A stretch of DNA of 14,396 nucleotides from assembly GCA_017561615.1 (NCBI GenBank), contig JAFZBT010000021.1, positions 1 to 14,396 of the forward strand, written 5' to 3'. The notes beneath the pieces were generated by a model that saw only the letters and a program-made list of their open reading frames with translations, did no database searches and was not told where the DNA came from. Positions 11,969 to 14,396 of this stretch are shown here, in pieces. The DNA comes from Erysipelotrichaceae bacterium (GTDB lineage Bacteria; Bacillota_I; Bacilli_A; Erysipelotrichales; Erysipelotrichaceae). The number at the start of each line of letters is the position of its first letter. Position 1 is the stretch's first letter. A program made the translations under genes and the position numbers.

Positions 11969-13822
11969 ATGTTATTGAAACTGAAGAACGTCGCCAAGCA
12001 GTTTGCCGGTGAGGACCTGTTTGCGGACGCGAACCTGGAAATCAAGAACAACGAAAAGGTTGCCATTATCGGCCGTAACGGGTGCGGTAAGACAACCCTT
12101 TTAAGGTTGATCACCGGGGAATACGAACCTGACCGGGGTGAGGTCATCCGCAACGGCGGCCTGACGCTGGGCTATCTGTCCCAGAAGGCCTTCGAAGACG
12201 AGAACATGACGGTCAGGGAAGCCTTTGACCAGATGTACCGCAGTCTGCTCGACGTCAAACAGGAAATGGATCAGATCGCCCTGCGGCTGGAAAGCGAATA
12301 CGACGAGAAACTGCTGGACCGCTATGCGGCTCTTCAGCAGTACTTTGAGATGCAGGACGGCTATAACTACAACCAGCAGCAGCTCACCCTGTTTACCCGC
12401 TTCGGCTTTTCCCTGGATGATCTGGACAGGCCGATCTCTTCGTTCTCCGGCGGCCAGAAGACCAAGATCGGCTTCGTCAAGCTGCTGCTGATCAAGCCGG
12501 ACATCCTGTTGCTGGACGAGCCGACCAACCATCTGGACATGCAGACGATCGAGTGGCTGGAAGGCTACCTGAAGAAATACCCCAAGGCCATCATCCTGGT
12601 CTCCCACGACCGGATGTTCATTGACCGGGTAGTCAGCGAGATCTACGAATTCGAATTCGGTCAGCTCAACCACTACACCGGCAACTATACCAGTTACGTC
12701 GAACAGAAGAAGCAGCAGTTTCTGCTGCAGCAGACCGCCTACCGCCATCAGCAGCTGGAGATCAAGCGGCTGGAGGAACAGATCGAGAAGTTCCGCTACA
12801 AGAAGAACAAGGCGGCCTTCGCCCAGAGCAAGATCAAGTATCTGGAGCGGATGGAACGCATTGACAAGCCGCGGGCTGACCAGCGGCGGCTGAAGCTGCA
12901 CTTTGAATCCAGTGTCCGCGGCGGCAATCAGGTGCTGACGGTCGAGGATCTGACCATCGGTTACGACAAGCCGCTGTGTACGGTCAGCTTCCAGCTAACC
13001 AACGGCCAGCGTCTGGCCATCATCGGACCCAACGGACTGGGCAAGAGTACTCTGGTCAAGACCCTGATGGGTCAGGTAGAAGCCCTTGGCGGCGATTTCA
13101 TGTACGGCCACCAGATCGAGGTTGCCTACTTTGACCAGCAGCTGGCGCAGATCGATTCGGACAAGACCGTGCTGGAAGAGCTCTGGGACCTCTATCCCGA
13201 ATACGACCATACGGCCATACGCAAGATCCTGGGTTCCTTCCTGTTTTCCGCCGATGACGTCTTCAAGCAGTGCAGCGTGCTCTCCGGGGGAGAGAAGGTA
13301 AGGCTGGCGCTGTGCAAGATGATGCTTTCCCATGCCAACCTGCTGATCCTGGACGAACCGACCAACCATCTGGACATCGCCGGCAAGGAAGCTCTGGAAG
13401 ACGCCCTGATGGACTATGACGGCACCATCATCTTCGTTTCCCATGACCGCTACTTCATCAAGAAGCTGGCTCAGCAGATCCTCTACATCGAAGGAGACCG
13501 GACTACGCTGTATAAGCTGAACTACGAAGAATATCTCGACAAGATCAGGGGCATTGAGCCCATCAGGAAGGCTGAACAGCCAGCCAAGGCGGAAAAGCCG
13601 GCGGTGGATGCCAAGACCCAGCGGGAGAACAGCAAGAAGGCGGCCGCCCTGGAAAGGCAGATCGCCCGGGCGGAAGAACAGCTGGAAGAACTCCGGGCTC
13701 TGCGCTTTGAGGAAGAATACTATCACGACTATCAGAAGATGAATCAGCTCAACGAGCAGATCGATGACAAGCATAACGAGATCGCCAGGCTGATGGAGCA
13801 GTGGGAGCAGTATGCCGACTGA
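11969..13822 (+). CDS. ABC-F family ATPase (Uup/YdiF-like)
   Basis: 617 residues with two nucleotide-binding domains and no membrane helix, the ABC-F plan. These proteins bind the ribosomal E site and adjust translation; some protect against antibiotics. Domain 1: Walker A GRNGCGKT at 35-42, signature FSGGQ at 159-163, Walker B LLLDEP at 180-185, His213. A charged helical linker (about 240-318; KRLEEQIEKF, AQSKIKYLERM) is the P-site tRNA interaction motif region. Domain 2: Walker A GPNGLGKST at 353-361, signature LSGGE at 438-442, Walker B with Glu463, His492. After a Lys/Pro/Ala linker, a C-terminal coiled coil (about 550-612) resembles that of Uup/YdiF. This points to a housekeeping type, but a resistance role cannot be excluded. 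Only six bases separate it from the amidase-like gene and no good ribosome site is seen, suggesting coupling. Confidence 0.93.
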   Translation: MLLKLKNVAKQFAGEDLFADANLEIKNNEKVAIIGRNGCGKTTLLRLITGEYEPDRGEVIRNGGLTLGYLSQKAFEDENMTVREAFDQMYRSLLDVKQEMDQIALRLESEYDEKLLDRYAALQQYFEMQDGYNYNQQQLTLFTRFGFSLDDLDRPISSFSGGQKTKIGFVKLLLIKPDILLLDEPTNHLDMQTIEWLEGYLKKYPKAIILVSHDRMFIDRVVSEIYEFEFGQLNHYTGNYTSYVEQKKQQFLLQQTAYRHQQLEIKRLEEQIEKFRYKKNKAAFAQSKIKYLERMERIDKPRADQRRLKLHFESSVRGGNQVLTVEDLTIGYDKPLCTVSFQLTNGQRLAIIGPNGLGKSTLVKTLMGQVEALGGDFMYGHQIEVAYFDQQLAQIDSDKTVLEELWDLYPEYDHTAIRKILGSFLFSADDVFKQCSVLSGGEKVRLALCKMMLSHANLLILDEPTNHLDIAGKEALEDALMDYDGTIIFVSHDRYFIKKLAQQILYIEGDRTTLYKLNYEEYLDKIRGIEPIRKAEQPAKAEKPAVDAKTQRENSKKAAALERQIARAEEQLEELRALRFEEEYYHDYQKMNQLNEQIDDKHNEIARLMEQWEQYAD

Positions 13823-14396
13823 GTATACCGTTCAGCGCTCCTGGCGCAAGAGCGTCTCGATGAAGGTCAGGGACGGCAAGCTGTACGTTTACGCTCCCTG
13901 GCTGACTACCGACGCCGAGATCAGAAGGCTCGTCGCTTCCCACCAGCGCTGGATCGCCAGGCAGCTGAGCCGGGAGAACAACAACATCAATTACGACCTT
14001 GAGAAGGACAGCCACGTGTTCATTCTGGGCCGGAAATATGACCTGAAGGTGCAGACCGGAGGAAACTGGAAGATGGAATTTGCCGGCGATACGCTCACGC
14101 TTCACGGCCGCAGCATCGATTCCATCGACCGGCATTTCCGTGAATATCTCATCTCGCTGATCGAACCCCATGTTCGCCAGATCAGAGACCGGCTGGCCAT
14201 GGGCTTCGAAGTCCGCTACCGCTTCTATAAGAGCCGCTGGGGTTGCTGTTTCCATCGGAAGAACCTGATCGTGCTCAATTATCTGCTGGGCTGCGTCGAT
14301 GAAGGCTGCATCCGGGAGGTCATCTGCCATGAGATCTGCCACTTCAAGGTGCACAATCATCAGAAGGCCTTCTACAGCGCTCTGGAGAAGCTGTGC
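13812..14396 (+). CDS. YgjP-like metallopeptidase (DUF45), 3' end outside window
   Basis: 195 residues are visible and the frame is still open at the window edge. The start ATG at 13812 overlaps the ABC-F stop by 11 bases; GGGAG at 13803-13807 is close upstream. The domain is recognised from its C-terminal motifs: KSRWGCC at 140-146 (family KSRWGSC), a hydrophobic segment LIVLNYLL, then VICHEICH with zinc ligands His173 and His177 and base Glu174, and NHQKAF with the third ligand His183 (family nHsxxFw). The small N-terminal region (VQRSWRKSVSMKVRDGKLYVYAPW) is the usual beta-rich start. Nearly the whole protein is present, since the family ends a few residues to a few tens of residues after this motif. 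YgjP-type proteins are cytoplasmic and poorly characterised; a link to the ABC-F factor is inferred only from the overlap. Confidence 0.9.
   Translation, partial: MPTEYTVQRSWRKSVSMKVRDGKLYVYAPWLTTDAEIRRLVASHQRWIARQLSRENNNINYDLEKDSHVFILGRKYDLKVQTGGNWKMEFAGDTLTLHGRSIDSIDRHFREYLISLIEPHVRQIRDRLAMGFEVRYRFYKSRWGCCFHRKNLIVLNYLLGCVDEGCIREVICHEICHFKVHNHQKAFYSALEKLC

Noticed and set aside
11969..13822. Antibiotic-resistance ABC-F (Lsa, Vga, Msr type)
   Set aside because: The C-terminal coiled coil after the second domain fits Uup/YdiF housekeeping types, and nothing in the neighbourhood suggests an acquired resistance gene. It cannot be fully excluded by eye.
1..14396. Mobile element, phage, CRISPR or defence system
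   Set aside because: No transposase, integrase, regularly spaced repeats, toxin-antitoxin pair or nuclease/helicase module was seen; composition and codon use are even throughout.

Overview
The window looks like chromosomal DNA of a low-G+C-lineage Gram-positive bacterium (Bacillota) whose own base composition is moderately GC-rich (roughly mid-50s percent by eye). Evidence: strong AGGAG/GGAGG ribosome binding sites, sigma-A type promoters (many with an extended TGn -10 box), a T-box leader in front of trpS, a tRNA gene with encoded CCA, and Bacillota-type gene families (YitT, PlsY, ABC-F, TrmL). An Erysipelotrichia-like relative is possible, but that is a guess; no rRNA or species marker is present.

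Layout. 1-303: C-terminal end of an unrecognised + strand gene, then a probable bidirectional terminator. 367-2265 (-): soluble M13 endopeptidase PepO. 2366-2456 (-): tRNA-Ser(CGA) with its own promoter and terminator. 2571-3572 (+): zinc-less MDR oxidoreductase, convergent with plsY (3627-4268, -) across a shared terminator. plsY is divergent from rdgB-trmL (4372-5483, +), a two-gene unit with a 4-base overlap; the two divergent promoters carry the same extended -10 box as an inverted repeat. 5524-6553 (+): small one-TM membrane protein overlapping a YitT family protein. 6599-9078 (+): three overlapping genes for a MacA/MacB-like exporter (short adaptor, ATPase, FtsX/MacB permease). Its last gene ends inside trpS, the two stop codons sharing one CTAG. 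9075-10061 (-): trpS with a tryptophan T-box leader at about 10070-10290. 10391-10579 (+): 62-residue helical orphan protein. 10655-14396 (+): membrane-anchored amidase-fold protein that has lost key catalytic residues, an ABC-F translation factor, and a YgjP-like metallopeptidase running off the window.

Functionally this is mostly housekeeping: nucleotide-pool cleaning (RdgB), tRNA modification and charging (TrmL, TrpS, tRNA-Ser), phospholipid synthesis (PlsY), peptide turnover (PepO) and ribosome rescue or translation tuning (ABC-F). The less ordinary parts are the degenerate amidase, the compact adaptor/ATPase/permease operon and the two small unnamed proteins. I see no IS element, phage gene, CRISPR array or defence island, and no gene cluster that I would call a new system with confidence.
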